DNA of 64,000 nucleotides, from contig NZ_CP061295.1 in assembly GCF_018687535.1 (NCBI RefSeq), forward strand, positions 558,001-622,000, written 5' to 3'. This DNA comes from Polynucleobacter sp. MWH-S4W17 (GTDB lineage: Bacteria > Pseudomonadota > Gammaproteobacteria > Burkholderiales > Burkholderiaceae). The translations under genes were made by a program, and so were the position numbers. Each line of letters starts with the position of its first letter. Position 1 is the stretch's first letter. Positions 39,426-48,578 of the stretch are shown piece after piece. Under the pieces are notes generated by a model. The model was not told the DNA's origin, did no database searches, and saw nothing but the letters and a program-made list of their open reading frames with translations.

Positions 39426-40900
39426 ATGACTTCTTAGGATTTTTTATTAATACACAATCTACATTTAATTTGAGATTGATTTTATTAATCCATTTCTCAT
39501 TTGTAACGTATTTTATTTTCCTTATTATTTCTGTAAGAAGACCTGTTGGCGTAGCTTTTGCGTGGATATTTATTGTGATGACGTTCCCTCTATTGGGAAT
39601 AAGTTTGTATATTTTGATTGGTGAGCGCCCAGTTGGAAGAGTCTTGACTCGAAAAATTATTCGGATGAATCGCGAATACCAGGAAACTACTGAGCTGATG
39701 AGGAAGCAATTTATTGGCGATAGAGAGAAATTGCCAATGGAAGGTAGGGCCTTGAGTCTGCTTGCAGAATCTAAGAACGGCTCACCCGTGGTTGCTGGCA
39801 ATAAGATTAAATTGCACACAGAATCATTAAAAATTCTACAAAATTTCATTGATGAAATTAACTCAGCCAAGAAAAGCCTCCATTTAGAGTTCTATATCTG
39901 GGCATTGGGCGGTGATGCGGATCGGGTTTGCGAGGCTTTGATAGCCGCAGCCAAGCGTGGTGTTGCATGCCGTGTTTTGTTGGACTCACTCGGAAGTAAA
40001 GATTGGTTTAAGTCTGCTTGGCCCAAACGTTTTAAAGCGGCTGGCATTCAAGTCACTGAGGCATTGCCGATTCAGATTGGCCGCTTCCAGTTCCGCCGTG
40101 CAGATCTGCGCTTGCATCGAAAAATATTTGTGGTGGACGGATCCGTGGTGTGGACTGGCAGTATGAATATGGTCGACCCTCGTACTTTTAAGCAGGACTC
40201 TGGAGTGGGAGAGTGGGTTGATGCCATGGTGCGCATTGAAGGTCCAGTTGCATCTCAGTTTGAACTCACGTTTTCTTTTGACTGGAGTGTTGATAACCCT
40301 AAAATTACCCACTTCAATGATCGCGAGCTACCAGTATCGCCACATGAGGGTGGCGTTTTAGCTCAGGAGTTTTCATCTGGCCCGGTATACCGAGACGATA
40401 TTCTTTATCAAGTGCTCTTGTCAGCCATTATGGATGCTAGACAAGAGTTAACCATTACTACGCCATACTTTGGCCCAGATGATGGCTTGCTTCAGGCATT
40501 GATGGCGGCTTCAGCCCGTGGAGTAAAGGTTACCCTGATCGTCCCTAAGTTAAATGATTCCAAATTGGTCGCCTGGAGTAGCAGAAGTTTCTATGGTGAT
40601 TTAATGAATGCAGGCGTCAAAATCGCAGAGTTCCATGGAGGCCTCTTGCATACCAAGAGTTTGTTGATTGATAGGCGGATTGCAATCTTTGGTTCAGTGA
40701 ATTTTGATCAACGTAGTTTGCGTCTGAACTTTGAAATTAGCTTAATTGTGTATAACGATGACTTCTGCGCCAATCTTGGGAAGCTGATTGCGTCCTACTT
40801 AGAGCAATCAGATTATGTTGATCCTAAGACCTGGGCAAAGCGCCCGCGCTGGCATCGTTATCTCGAAAACGCAGCGCATCTTACTTCACCACTGCTTTAA
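39422..40900 (+). CDS. cls: Cardiolipin synthase (phospholipase D family)
   Basis: 492 residues. Two N-terminal membrane helices are followed by two phospholipase D domains, each with an HKD motif: LHRKIFVVD and LHTKSLLID. This is the ClsA-like layout; it condenses two phosphatidylglycerols to cardiolipin. Expression is coupled to the EEP gene (ATGA overlap). Its stop shares four bases (TTAA) with the convergent CaiB gene. Confidence 0.92.
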   Translation: MNDFLGFFINTQSTFNLRLILLIHFSFVTYFIFLIISVRRPVGVAFAWIFIVMTFPLLGISLYILIGERPVGRVLTRKIIRMNREYQETTELMRKQFIGDREKLPMEGRALSLLAESKNGSPVVAGNKIKLHTESLKILQNFIDEINSAKKSLHLEFYIWALGGDADRVCEALIAAAKRGVACRVLLDSLGSKDWFKSAWPKRFKAAGIQVTEALPIQIGRFQFRRADLRLHRKIFVVDGSVVWTGSMNMVDPRTFKQDSGVGEWVDAMVRIEGPVASQFELTFSFDWSVDNPKITHFNDRELPVSPHEGGVLAQEFSSGPVYRDDILYQVLLSAIMDARQELTITTPYFGPDDGLLQALMAASARGVKVTLIVPKLNDSKLVAWSSRSFYGDLMNAGVKIAEFHGGLLHTKSLLIDRRIAIFGSVNFDQRSLRLNFEISLIVYNDDFCANLGKLIASYLEQSDYVDPKTWAKRPRWHRYLENAAHLTSPLL

Positions 40901-42081
40901 ATCGCGCCGCTTGCCTTCATGCTAGCAATGTCAGACTCTCCCAACCCTAATTCTTTAAGAATGGAGTCGGTATGATCTCCAATCGCAGGGATGGGGTCCA
41001 TACGATAGTCATAGCTGCTATTTAATCCTGGGGGCAGCAAGGCAGCAATCGCACCGTTGGGGGTATCCACCTGGGTCCAACGATTGCGCGCTTTAAACTG
41101 CTCATGCTTCCAAAGACCCTCCATATCATTAAGGTGGGCATTTGCAATCTGCGCTTTTTCTAGTCTTGCAATTAATTGCTCGGAAGTAAGGCCGCCAAAG
41201 CAAGTGTCAATAATATCTAAAAGTTCTGCGCGCTTTTCATTGCGCTTGAAGTTACGATCAAAGCGTTCATCTTGGGCAAGTGCAGGGTTTTCTAAAACGG
41301 TTTCGCAAAACTGCACCCACTCACGTTCATTCTGTAAGCCGAGCATGACTGTCTTACCATCGCCTGCCTTAAAGGGGCCGTATGGATAGATGGTGGCGTG
41401 AGAGGCGCCATTGCGCGGTGGCGGTTCTGCACCTTTGTAGGCGTAATACAGAGGAAAGCTCATCCATTCGGTAAGAGACTCGAGCATAGAGATATCGATG
41501 ACCGAGCCTTTACCTGTTTTTCCTCTTTGCAAGAGAGCGGCTAAGATATTGGTATAGGCATACATGCCGGCTGCAATGTCAGCAATGGAATTTCCAGCCT
41601 TGCTAGGGTTTTCAGGCGTTCCGGTAATCGACAAGAATCCTGCTTCACTCTGAATAAGTAAGTCGTAGGCTTTCTTATCTCGATAAGGGCCGTCACTACC
41701 ATAGCCCGAGATATCGCACAAAATCAGTTTTGGATTATCTTTCTGCAAAATCTCAGCTGTGAGTCCCATACGTGCAGCAGCACCTGGCGCCAGGTTTTGC
41801 ACTAAGACATCGGCGGTCTTCAACAAAGTCTTGAGTGCTGCAATTGCTGATGGCTGCTTAAGATCTAGGGTCAAACTTTCCTTAGAGCGATTGACCCATA
41901 CAAAGTGAGAGCAGAGTCCATCTACTTGGGTGTCATAACCCCTCGCAAAGTCACCGCCGCCAGGCCTCTCAACTTTAATGACTCGTGCGCCTAAGTCCGC
42001 TAATTGGCGCGTACAGAAAGGTGCGGCAATAGCATGCTCTAAAGAAACAACAGTAATACCATCCAGTGGGCGAATGCTCAT
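40897..42081 (-). CDS. CaiB/BaiF-type (family III) CoA-transferase
   Basis: 394 residues. MSIRPLDGITVVSLEHAIAAPF and LADLGARVIKVERP are the standard N-terminal blocks; NRSKESLTLDLK and GSDGPYRDKKAYD are also conserved. Family III CoA-transferases move CoA between carboxylic acids without ping-pong kinetics. It follows an acyl-CoA dehydrogenase by 12 bases, so the pair probably activates and oxidises one organic acid. Substrate unknown. Confidence 0.92.
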   Translation of the reverse strand: MSIRPLDGITVVSLEHAIAAPFCTRQLADLGARVIKVERPGGGDFARGYDTQVDGLCSHFVWVNRSKESLTLDLKQPSAIAALKTLLKTADVLVQNLAPGAAARMGLTAEILQKDNPKLILCDISGYGSDGPYRDKKAYDLLIQSEAGFLSITGTPENPSKAGNSIADIAAGMYAYTNILAALLQRGKTGKGSVIDISMLESLTEWMSFPLYYAYKGAEPPPRNGASHATIYPYGPFKAGDGKTVMLGLQNEREWVQFCETVLENPALAQDERFDRNFKRNEKRAELLDIIDTCFGGLTSEQLIARLEKAQIANAHLNDMEGLWKHEQFKARNRWTQVDTPNGAIAALLPPGLNSSYDYRMDPIPAIGDHTDSILKELGLGESDIASMKASGAI

Positions 42082-42093
42082 ATCAACGTCTTC

Positions 42094-43263
42094 CTAGAAG
42101 GATCTTGGGAGACCAAGAACATGTTCAGCAATATAGGAGTAAATTAAATTCGTTGAAATAGGCGCCACTTGGTAAAGGCGAGTTTCTCTAAATTTACGTT
42201 CAACATCGTATTCATTGGCAAAGCCAAAGCCACCATGAGTTTGCAAGCAGACATTTGCTGCTTCCCATGAGGCTTTTGCGGCTAGGTATTTCGCCATATT
42301 AGCTTCTGGGCCACAGGGTTGGTGATTGTCAAATAACTCACAAGCTTTAAAGCGCATGAGATTTGCGGCTTCGGTTTCAATATAGCTATCAGCAATCGGA
42401 AATTGAATCCCTTGGTTTTTACCTATTGGGCGATCAAAAACGACTCGGTCATTGGCATAGCGACGGGCGCGATCAATAAACCAGTACGCATCACCAATAC
42501 ATTCAGCAGCGATCAAGACTCGCTCGGCATTTAAGCCATCCAAAATGTATTTAAATCCTTGGCCTTCGGTACCAATCAGATTCTCTGCGGGGATTTCTAG
42601 GTTATCGAAGAACACTTCGTTAGTTTCGTGGTTCACCATGTTAGCAATGGGTCGCACTTCCATGCCTTTGCCAATGGCGTCAGCGAGATTGACGATAAAG
42701 ATCGACATGCCTTCTGACTTGCGTTGTACTTCACTAAGTGGAGTAGTGCGCGCCAGCAAAATCATTAAGTCAGAGTGTTGAATTCTGGAGATCCACACCT
42801 TTTGACCATTGACTACATACTTATCACCTTTTTTAACTGCCGTCGTTTTCAGTTTAGTGGTGTCGGTACCAGTGGTTGGTTCGGTAACGGCCATGCTTTG
42901 AAGGCGAAGTTCTCCCGAAGCAATTTTGGGAAGATACATTTTTTTCTGCGCGTCTGAGCCATGGCGAAGTAGGGTACCCATGTTGTACATCTGCCCGTGA
43001 CATGAGCCTGAGTTACCCCCAGAAAAATTAATCTCTTCCATAATTACTGAGGCTTCAGCAAGGCCTAAGCCGGAGCCACCATATTCTTCCGGAATTAAGG
43101 CAGCCAGCCAGCCAGCCTTAGTCATCGCATCCACAAAAGCCTCTGGATAACCTCGTTCGTGATCAATCTTTTGCCAATAGGCAGAATCAAAAGAGCCACA
43201 GAGATCTCGCAATGCTTCACGCATTTCTTGGTATTGGTCTGGCTTAGGAATAGGGTGATTCAT
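42094..43263 (-). CDS. Acyl-CoA dehydrogenase
   Basis: 389 residues with the usual three-part fold. AVTEPTTGTDTTKLKTTAVKKGDKY is the FAD-contacting central region, and LQTHGGFGFANEYDVERKFRE the C-terminal signature. The N-terminus has GYPEAFVDAMTKAGWLAALIPEEYGG. It introduces an alpha-beta double bond in a CoA thioester. Upstream of the CoA-transferase gene in the same direction. Confidence 0.93.
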   Translation of the reverse strand: MNHPIPKPDQYQEMREALRDLCGSFDSAYWQKIDHERGYPEAFVDAMTKAGWLAALIPEEYGGSGLGLAEASVIMEEINFSGGNSGSCHGQMYNMGTLLRHGSDAQKKMYLPKIASGELRLQSMAVTEPTTGTDTTKLKTTAVKKGDKYVVNGQKVWISRIQHSDLMILLARTTPLSEVQRKSEGMSIFIVNLADAIGKGMEVRPIANMVNHETNEVFFDNLEIPAENLIGTEGQGFKYILDGLNAERVLIAAECIGDAYWFIDRARRYANDRVVFDRPIGKNQGIQFPIADSYIETEAANLMRFKACELFDNHQPCGPEANMAKYLAAKASWEAANVCLQTHGGFGFANEYDVERKFRETRLYQVAPISTNLIYSYIAEHVLGLPRSF

Positions 43264-43314
43264 AAAAGTCTCAATTTATAGGTTTTATGGTTTATTTGCT
43301 GATTTGGGTACTAG

Positions 43315-43351
43315 TTTAAGCAAGATTTGAAAATCTTGGAGATTGCTTAAA
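43315..43351. repeat. Compound inverted repeat upstream of yqaA-like gene
   Basis: TTTAAGCAA (43315-43323) pairs perfectly with TTGCTTAAA (43343-43351). Inside it, CAAGATT (43321-43327) pairs with AATCTTG (43332-43338). The two stems share bases, so they could form alternative structures or operator half-sites in the divergent gap between the acyl-CoA dehydrogenase and the yqaA-like gene. Confidence 0.5.
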
Positions 43352-43370
43352 ACAAGGCAAAATAGACTTC

Positions 43371-43424
43371 ATGAGATCTAAAAAAATTCACTCGTATGGC
43401 AGCTCCCTAGAGGCCATGACTTAA
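43371..43424 (+). CDS. Possible leader peptide
   Basis: ATG at 43371 opens a 17-codon frame (MRSKKIHSYGSSLEAMT) whose stop TAA overlaps the ATG of the following membrane-protein gene. Its own ribosome binding site is weak. The overlap would allow translational coupling. It may equally be chance. Confidence 0.2.
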   Translation: MRSKKIHSYGSSLEAMT

Positions 43425-43927
43425 TGGACACGGTATTCGAGCATTTTTTTGGGTGGTTTGAAATGCCTTCTGTTGGCTTGCCGGCAGTATTTATCAGCGC
43501 GTTTATTTCCGCAACATTAATACCGGCTGGTTCCGAACCTATTCTGTTTGGCTATATCACTCTTAACCCCCACTTATTTTGGGCGGCGATTGCAGTTGCC
43601 ACGGTTGGCAATACATTAGGGGGGATGCTAGATTGGTGGCTGGGGGTGATAGCACGCAATAGCTTTAAGGTAATGGATGAGCCCCGCAATACCCGCCTAA
43701 AGCGTTGGCTTGAAGAGTGGGGGCCTAAGTTGTTGTTGCTGTCTTGGTTGCCTGTATTGGGTGACCCCTTATGTCTAGCGGCGGGATGGTTAAAGCTCCC
43801 GTGGCAGCCATGTCTGATTTACATGTTTATCGGTAAGCTCTTGCGCTTTATTACGATTACCTGGTTACTTACTTTGGTCCCTGAAAGTTTTTGGCACCAG
43901 CTAGGTCACTGGCTTCATCTCATCTAA
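43424..43927 (+). CDS. YqaA-like SNARE-associated (DedA superfamily) membrane protein
   Basis: 167 residues with about four hydrophobic segments. ISAFISATLIPAGSEPILFGY and ATVGNTLGGMLDWWLG match the YqaA branch of the DedA/SNARE-associated superfamily, which is linked to lipid scrambling and membrane homeostasis. Its stop shares CTAA with the convergent livF stop. Not obviously tied to the catabolic genes around it. Confidence 0.88.
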   Translation: MDTVFEHFFGWFEMPSVGLPAVFISAFISATLIPAGSEPILFGYITLNPHLFWAAIAVATVGNTLGGMLDWWLGVIARNSFKVMDEPRNTRLKRWLEEWGPKLLLLSWLPVLGDPLCLAAGWLKLPWQPCLIYMFIGKLLRFITITWLLTLVPESFWHQLGHWLHLI

Positions 43928-44628
43928 ACGGCGCAATACTTCTGCTGAACCTCGTCATTGTTTAAGAGGTTCTGAGCAGTGTCATGAAAAACAATCTCGC
44001 CTTGATCAAGAATATAGGCGCGATCAGAAATTTTCAAAGCTTGTTGTACGTTTTGCTCCACCAGTAGAATGGTTAGACCTTCTTGCTTTAGTTTTGCAAA
44101 GAGCTCAAACATCTCTTCAACCAAGACCGGCATGATGCCTTCTGAGGGTTCGTCGAGCAGAATGACTTTAGGCTTACCAATCATGGCTCTGGCAATAGCC
44201 AACATTTGTTGCTCGCCACCAGACATTGATGTGCCGTCTTGATGTAAGCGCTCTTTTAGTCTGGGGAAGGTTTCAGCAATCTCATCAACTAATGCACTCA
44301 TGTCACCTGAGTTCTTCTTGGCGATCACCCCAAGCTCTAAATTTTCTTTAACAGTCAGCCCGGGAACGATGCGGCGATCCTCTGGAACATATGCCAGACC
44401 TAAATGAAAGCGCTCGTGAGCAGGTAAATCTAAAAATGAAGTGCCATCAATGGATGCTTTACCTTGGCGTTTAGATAACAGGCCCATCAGAGACCGTAGG
44501 GTAGTGGTTTTGCCGGCACCATTGCGGCCCATCAAAGTAACGATCTCACCTTTGTTCACCTCAAGTGAGATGCCTTGCAATACGTGACTACGGTCATACC
44601 AAGCGTTTAAGTTTTCTACACGCAACAT
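43924..44628 (-). CDS. livF: Branched-chain-type ABC importer ATPase LivF-like
   Basis: 234 residues. Walker A GRNGAGKTTT, signature MSGGEQQMLAIARAM, Walker B VILLDEPSEGI. The LENLGVI-like block and terminal QQKYCAV are LivF-like. Last of five genes for a HAAT-type importer (SBP, permeases H and M, ATPases G and F) read from 48578 to 43924. The transported compound need not be an amino acid; similar systems import aromatic acids, amides and urea. Confidence 0.92.
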   Translation of the reverse strand: MLRVENLNAWYDRSHVLQGISLEVNKGEIVTLMGRNGAGKTTTLRSLMGLLSKRQGKASIDGTSFLDLPAHERFHLGLAYVPEDRRIVPGLTVKENLELGVIAKKNSGDMSALVDEIAETFPRLKERLHQDGTSMSGGEQQMLAIARAMIGKPKVILLDEPSEGIMPVLVEEMFELFAKLKQEGLTILLVEQNVQQALKISDRAYILDQGEIVFHDTAQNLLNNDEVQQKYCAV

Positions 44629-44642
44629 AGTTTGCTTTCTGA

Positions 44643-45398
44643 TTAACCTTGACCTAGGTACACACGACGTACCTCTGCATTATTTTGGATTTCTTCTGGA
44701 GTGCCTTCTGCCAAGAACTCGCCATGGTGCAGTACGATGATGCGCTTACAAAGGCCCATGATGAGTTTCATCTTGTGTTCAACCAAAATAACCGTGCGCT
44801 CACTAGCAAGTGTGCGAATCAATTCCATCATGACCAAAGTTTCTTCTGGAGACATGCCGGCAGTGGGTTCATCTAGCAATAGAAGGCTGGGGTTGCAGGC
44901 CAATGCCATCGCAATTTCCAGGGCGCGCTGTTGGCCATGCGCTAAGTCACCCGTCTTCTTATTGCGTAAGTGCTCTAGATTAACTCGATGCAGTAATTCA
45001 TCGGCGATCTCAATTGGCTTGGGATAGCTTTGGGCGTTACGGAGGAAGTTGTAGCGCGCCGTTTCCATCTGTGCTGCTACGCGAACATTCTCGTGAACGC
45101 TGAGCTGCTTAAAGACATTGGTAATTTGAAAGCTTTTAGAGATTCCAATTCGAGCAAATTCATGCTGCTGCATACCAGTGATATCTTTGCCATTAAATAG
45201 AATTTGACCGCTTGTTGGAGGGAATGCGCCACTCAAGACATTGAAGAAGGTGCTTTTGCCTGCGCCATTAGGGCCAATAATGGCCGTAAGTGTTCCAGGC
45301 ATAAAGCAAGTAGACACATCCTGCAAAGCTTTGAACTTACCAAAGCTCTTACTAACGTGACGTGCTTCAAGAATAGGGGTTGTAGTTGCTCTATTCAT
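44643..45398 (-). CDS. livG: Branched-chain-type ABC importer ATPase LivG-like
   Basis: 251 residues. Walker A GPNGAGKSTFF, LAHGQQRALEIAMAL signature region, Walker B LLLDEPTAGMSPEET, and switch His in ILVEHKM. Longer than LivF, as usual. Start overlaps the livM stop by one base and the stop lies 14 bases before livF, so they are coupled. Confidence 0.92.
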   Translation of the reverse strand: MNRATTTPILEARHVSKSFGKFKALQDVSTCFMPGTLTAIIGPNGAGKSTFFNVLSGAFPPTSGQILFNGKDITGMQQHEFARIGISKSFQITNVFKQLSVHENVRVAAQMETARYNFLRNAQSYPKPIEIADELLHRVNLEHLRNKKTGDLAHGQQRALEIAMALACNPSLLLLDEPTAGMSPEETLVMMELIRTLASERTVILVEHKMKLIMGLCKRIIVLHHGEFLAEGTPEEIQNNAEVRRVYLGQG

Positions 45399-46357
45399 TA
45401 TTTCGAATCCTGATTAATTTGTAGCTTGCTCAGAATGGTTCCCCAAATGCCTTTAGGGAAGAACAGCACAAAGAACATGAACACTAAACCAACAACAGCC
45501 ATCCAATGCTTGGTGAAGGTGGTGACCACGTCTTCCAAGTAGAGCATGACTGCTGCGCCGATAAATGGACCAAAGAAGGTGCCCATTCCACCGAGAATGC
45601 TCATCATGACTGCCTGACCAGACTGCAGATAGTGCAGAGAATCAATTGGCACGATAGAGAGGTGGAGGGCGCGCAATGAGCCTGCTAAGCCACAAATCGC
45701 CGCTGACAATACGAAAACCAATAGTTTGGTACGGGCTACATCAAATCCACAAGCTGCTGCGCGCTTCTCATTCTCGCGAATCGCTTCCATTACGGCACCT
45801 AAAGGTGAGCTTAGGATACGGGAAATAAGCCAAATGGCAATCACTACAAAGAAAAGAATAATGTAGTACTTGATCAATGGATTTAAGAAGTCGACTGGGA
45901 TGCCTAAAATGTTGAATTCATCTACGCGGACACCTCGTAAACCATTCTCACCACCAGTAAGGCTCTCTGCCTTATAGAAGATGTAGTACACAATTTGACC
46001 AAGCGCTAAGGTCACCATGGAGAAGTAGATGCCACGAGTGCGAATGGCCAGGTAGCCCATGATGAGGCCGCCAAGAGCGGCGCCAATGACGCCAACCAGA
46101 ATGGCGGCGCCCCAAGGTAAACCATAGTGAACAATGGCTATGCCGGTGATATAGCTACCAATGCCTAGGAAGGCTGCATGACCAAAAGATAGTAGGCCCA
46201 TGTAACCAAACAGCAAGTTAAAGCCCATGGCGAATAAACCAAAGATCAAAATATTGATTGCCAAGGCTTCATACGGCATGATGAATGGAAAGATTGCTAA
46301 GAACAGCATGCAAGCTAGTACGCGATGACGTGCAATGAGTTGGAAAAATGAATTCAT
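45398..46357 (-). CDS. livM: Branched-chain-type ABC importer permease LivM-like
   Basis: 319 residues from ATG 46357 (MNSFFQLIARHRV). The frame continues upstream to 46678 but that part overlaps livH and is not membrane-like, so it is rejected. Hydrophobic helices throughout; FGYMGLLSFGHAAFLGIGSY and the EAA-type IRENEKRAAACGFDV are LivM hallmarks. It starts 14 bases after the livH stop. Confidence 0.92.
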   Translation of the reverse strand: MNSFFQLIARHRVLACMLFLAIFPFIMPYEALAINILIFGLFAMGFNLLFGYMGLLSFGHAAFLGIGSYITGIAIVHYGLPWGAAILVGVIGAALGGLIMGYLAIRTRGIYFSMVTLALGQIVYYIFYKAESLTGGENGLRGVRVDEFNILGIPVDFLNPLIKYYIILFFVVIAIWLISRILSSPLGAVMEAIRENEKRAAACGFDVARTKLLVFVLSAAICGLAGSLRALHLSIVPIDSLHYLQSGQAVMMSILGGMGTFFGPFIGAAVMLYLEDVVTTFTKHWMAVVGLVFMFFVLFFPKGIWGTILSKLQINQDSK

Positions 46358-46371
46358 AAATATTCGGAGCC

Positions 46372-47256
46372 TTAGCCCATTGCTCCTGCTTTGCCAAATA
46401 AACCTTGTGGGCGAATTAACAGCACTACAGCCATCAGTACAAAAATGGAAAGTTCTGCTAAGTCGGGGAAGAAGAGGGAGGTCATGCTGTAGACCACACC
46501 CACTAACAAGCCAGCCAGCACTGCGCCGACTGGAGAGCCCATGCCGCCTACAACGGTCACCACAAAAGATTCCGCCAGAATGGGAATACCCATCTCTGGA
46601 TTGACTGAGCGTGTTGGTGAGGCAAGAATTCCTGAAAGACCGGCAATTGCGCAACCCAACCCAAAAACCAAAAGCCAAACCTTAGCAATATCGATGCCTA
46701 AGACCTTCACAATTTCTTGGTCGGCAGCGCCGGCTTTAATGATGAGGCCATAACGCGTCTTTTGAATGAAGAACCAAACACCCAAAATGACGACTGCAGT
46801 AGCCGCAATGAGGAAGAGGCGATATTTAGGGAAATAACCAATGCCTACATTCACTGTTCCGCCAAGACCCTCTGGGGTAACTGACGGAAGGCCTTCGATG
46901 CCAAAGGTTATACGTATAACTTCGATCAAAACATAAGAAAGACCAAAGGTAAGAAGAAGGGGGTAATCGAGACCGCGACCATAGAGCGGTCTAACTAAGA
47001 AACGCTCGGTTACAAGACCAATACAGCCTGTTATTAGGGGTGTTAGTGCCAGACTGAACCAAAAGCTTCCGGTGATACCCAGGAAGTAGACGCCTAAAAA
47101 TGCGCCCACCATAAAGAAGGCGCCATGTGCAAAGTTCACCACGTTCAGCATGCCAAAAATGAGACATAGGCCAAGGGCTAGAAGTGCATAAATACTGCCT
47201 AAGGCGATACCTGTAAGCAATTGCATGCAGAGAAGTTCGAATGTAAGACCGGTCAT
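46372..47256 (-). CDS. livH: Branched-chain-type ABC importer permease LivH-like
   Basis: 294 residues, about eight helices. GMLNVVNFAHGAFFMVGAF and IIKAGAADQEIVKVLGID are typical LivH blocks. It is separated from the binding-protein gene by 86 bases that contain a strong hairpin, which may lower expression of the membrane parts relative to the binding protein. Confidence 0.92.
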   Translation of the reverse strand: MTGLTFELLCMQLLTGIALGSIYALLALGLCLIFGMLNVVNFAHGAFFMVGAFLGVYFLGITGSFWFSLALTPLITGCIGLVTERFLVRPLYGRGLDYPLLLTFGLSYVLIEVIRITFGIEGLPSVTPEGLGGTVNVGIGYFPKYRLFLIAATAVVILGVWFFIQKTRYGLIIKAGAADQEIVKVLGIDIAKVWLLVFGLGCAIAGLSGILASPTRSVNPEMGIPILAESFVVTVVGGMGSPVGAVLAGLLVGVVYSMTSLFFPDLAELSIFVLMAVVLLIRPQGLFGKAGAMG

Positions 47257-47306
47257 AAATGTACTCAGAAAAAACTCCCCTCCACCAAGTGGTTTTGAGG
47301 AGTGAA

Positions 47307-47333
47307 TCAGGGTGAATTAGAAATTCACCCTGA
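47307..47333 (-). terminator. Intra-operon hairpin after the binding-protein gene
   Basis: TCAGGGTGAATT (47307-47318) and AATTCACCCTGA (47322-47333) are perfect 12-base arms with a 3-base loop, 9 bases beyond the stop of the binding-protein gene. No U-run follows on the minus strand, so it more likely stabilises the upstream mRNA or causes partial termination. Confidence 0.6.
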
Positions 47334-47342
47334 AGTTTTGGA

Positions 47343-48578
47343 TTAGGCCTTGTGACCTAGCTCTGCACAAGAACGCATGTTTTTCTCTGTAGTAGGTTCA
47401 ATCGTCAAAATCTTGAAGACGTCATACTTATCTTTCATATCTTTTGATTTTGACTCGATGATGATGACAGATTGAACTGCTTGATGATCGCATTTACGAT
47501 AGTATTCGGGACCCTTGTACCAGTCATACTTGAGATTTTCCATTGCAGCGACCACCTTCATAGTGTCGCTAGATTTTGCAATTTTGACTGATGCAAGTAC
47601 GCTTTTAACGCCTGCATAACCTAATGCACCGTAATCAGAAGGAACGGAGCCGTTGTATGCTTTTCTGTAGGCATCGTTAAATGCTTTTGCTTGCGGGATA
47701 CGATCCTCCAGACCCCAATAGTAGGAGGTTCCACCAGCAATGCCTTCAAATGCTTCTGCTCCACCGGCAATGCGTGAGGTGTAGAGCAAAACAGGCGCCA
47801 CAATTTTCATGCTGGATTTCAAACCAAAATCAGTACACTGCTTTGCTGAATTCACCAGGTCACGTCCAAAGTTGCATAAAACTAAAATATCTGGATTCAA
47901 GGCTTTGATACGCGGTAAGAATGCTGAATAATCTGATGTGCCCAATGGATGGCGAATATCAGCCAGGGTTGTAGCACCCATTTCTTTACCAGCACGCTCA
48001 AACGCGCGCACCATTTCATGGCCGTAAGCATAGTCAGCTGTTAAGAACACAATCTTCTTTCCAAAACGTGGAATAGAGTAACGTGCTACAGCGCCAGCAG
48101 TCATTGTTGGGTTTAGTGCTTCGTGGAATGTATAAACACTCCAGTCTTTCGCTTCGTTAATTGCATCAGATTGACTAATGGAGTTAAAGAGAACTTTACG
48201 CTCTTTGCAAACGGCGTTGATAGAAAGTTGTGTTGCCGCTGAAAGTGAGCCAACGACAAAGTTAACTTTGTCTTTTTCAATCAACTCCAAAGTACGAGTT
48301 GCGGCTTCTCCAGCGTTGAGCTTGGTGTCTCTCACTAGAAGCTCTGCCTTACGTCCGTTAAGGCCGCCTGCATCGTTAAATTCTTTGATGGCTAATTCAG
48401 CCGCCTTCACCTGATCCTGAGCTTCTGCTGAGAAGGGTCCTGTCAACGGCGTTGGAAAGCCGATCTTAATAGTGTCAGTCTGAGCATTTGCCACGTTTAA
48501 CCAAAGTGGGGTGCTTGCTGCTGCGGCTCCACCAATTAACATCTTGCGTCTTGTTTGATTCGTTACTTTTTGTTTCAT
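47343..48578 (-). CDS. ABC transporter substrate-binding protein (Liv/amide type)
   Basis: 411 residues from ATG 48578, preceded by GGAGGAGA; an earlier in-frame ATG at 48593 lacks such a site. A signal with twin-arginine character (TRRKMLIGGAAAAS) is cleaved near NVANAQ. Mature part: IKIGFPTPLTGPFSAEAQDQVKAAELA, VGSLSAATQLSINAVC, TADYAYGHEMVRAF, the periplasmic-binding fold type I of HAAT importers. Tat export of such binding proteins occurs in this group. Ligand unknown. Confidence 0.92.
   Translation of the reverse strand: MKQKVTNQTRRKMLIGGAAAASTPLWLNVANAQTDTIKIGFPTPLTGPFSAEAQDQVKAAELAIKEFNDAGGLNGRKAELLVRDTKLNAGEAATRTLELIEKDKVNFVVGSLSAATQLSINAVCKERKVLFNSISQSDAINEAKDWSVYTFHEALNPTMTAGAVARYSIPRFGKKIVFLTADYAYGHEMVRAFERAGKEMGATTLADIRHPLGTSDYSAFLPRIKALNPDILVLCNFGRDLVNSAKQCTDFGLKSSMKIVAPVLLYTSRIAGGAEAFEGIAGGTSYYWGLEDRIPQAKAFNDAYRKAYNGSVPSDYGALGYAGVKSVLASVKIAKSSDTMKVVAAMENLKYDWYKGPEYYRKCDHQAVQSVIIIESKSKDMKDKYDVFKILTIEPTTEKNMRSCAELGHKA

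Noticed and set aside
46358-46678. N-terminal extension of LivM
   Set aside because: The extra 107 codons overlap livH, are not hydrophobic and are rich in Arg, Cys and Ser, unlike the family; a normal start lies at 46357.
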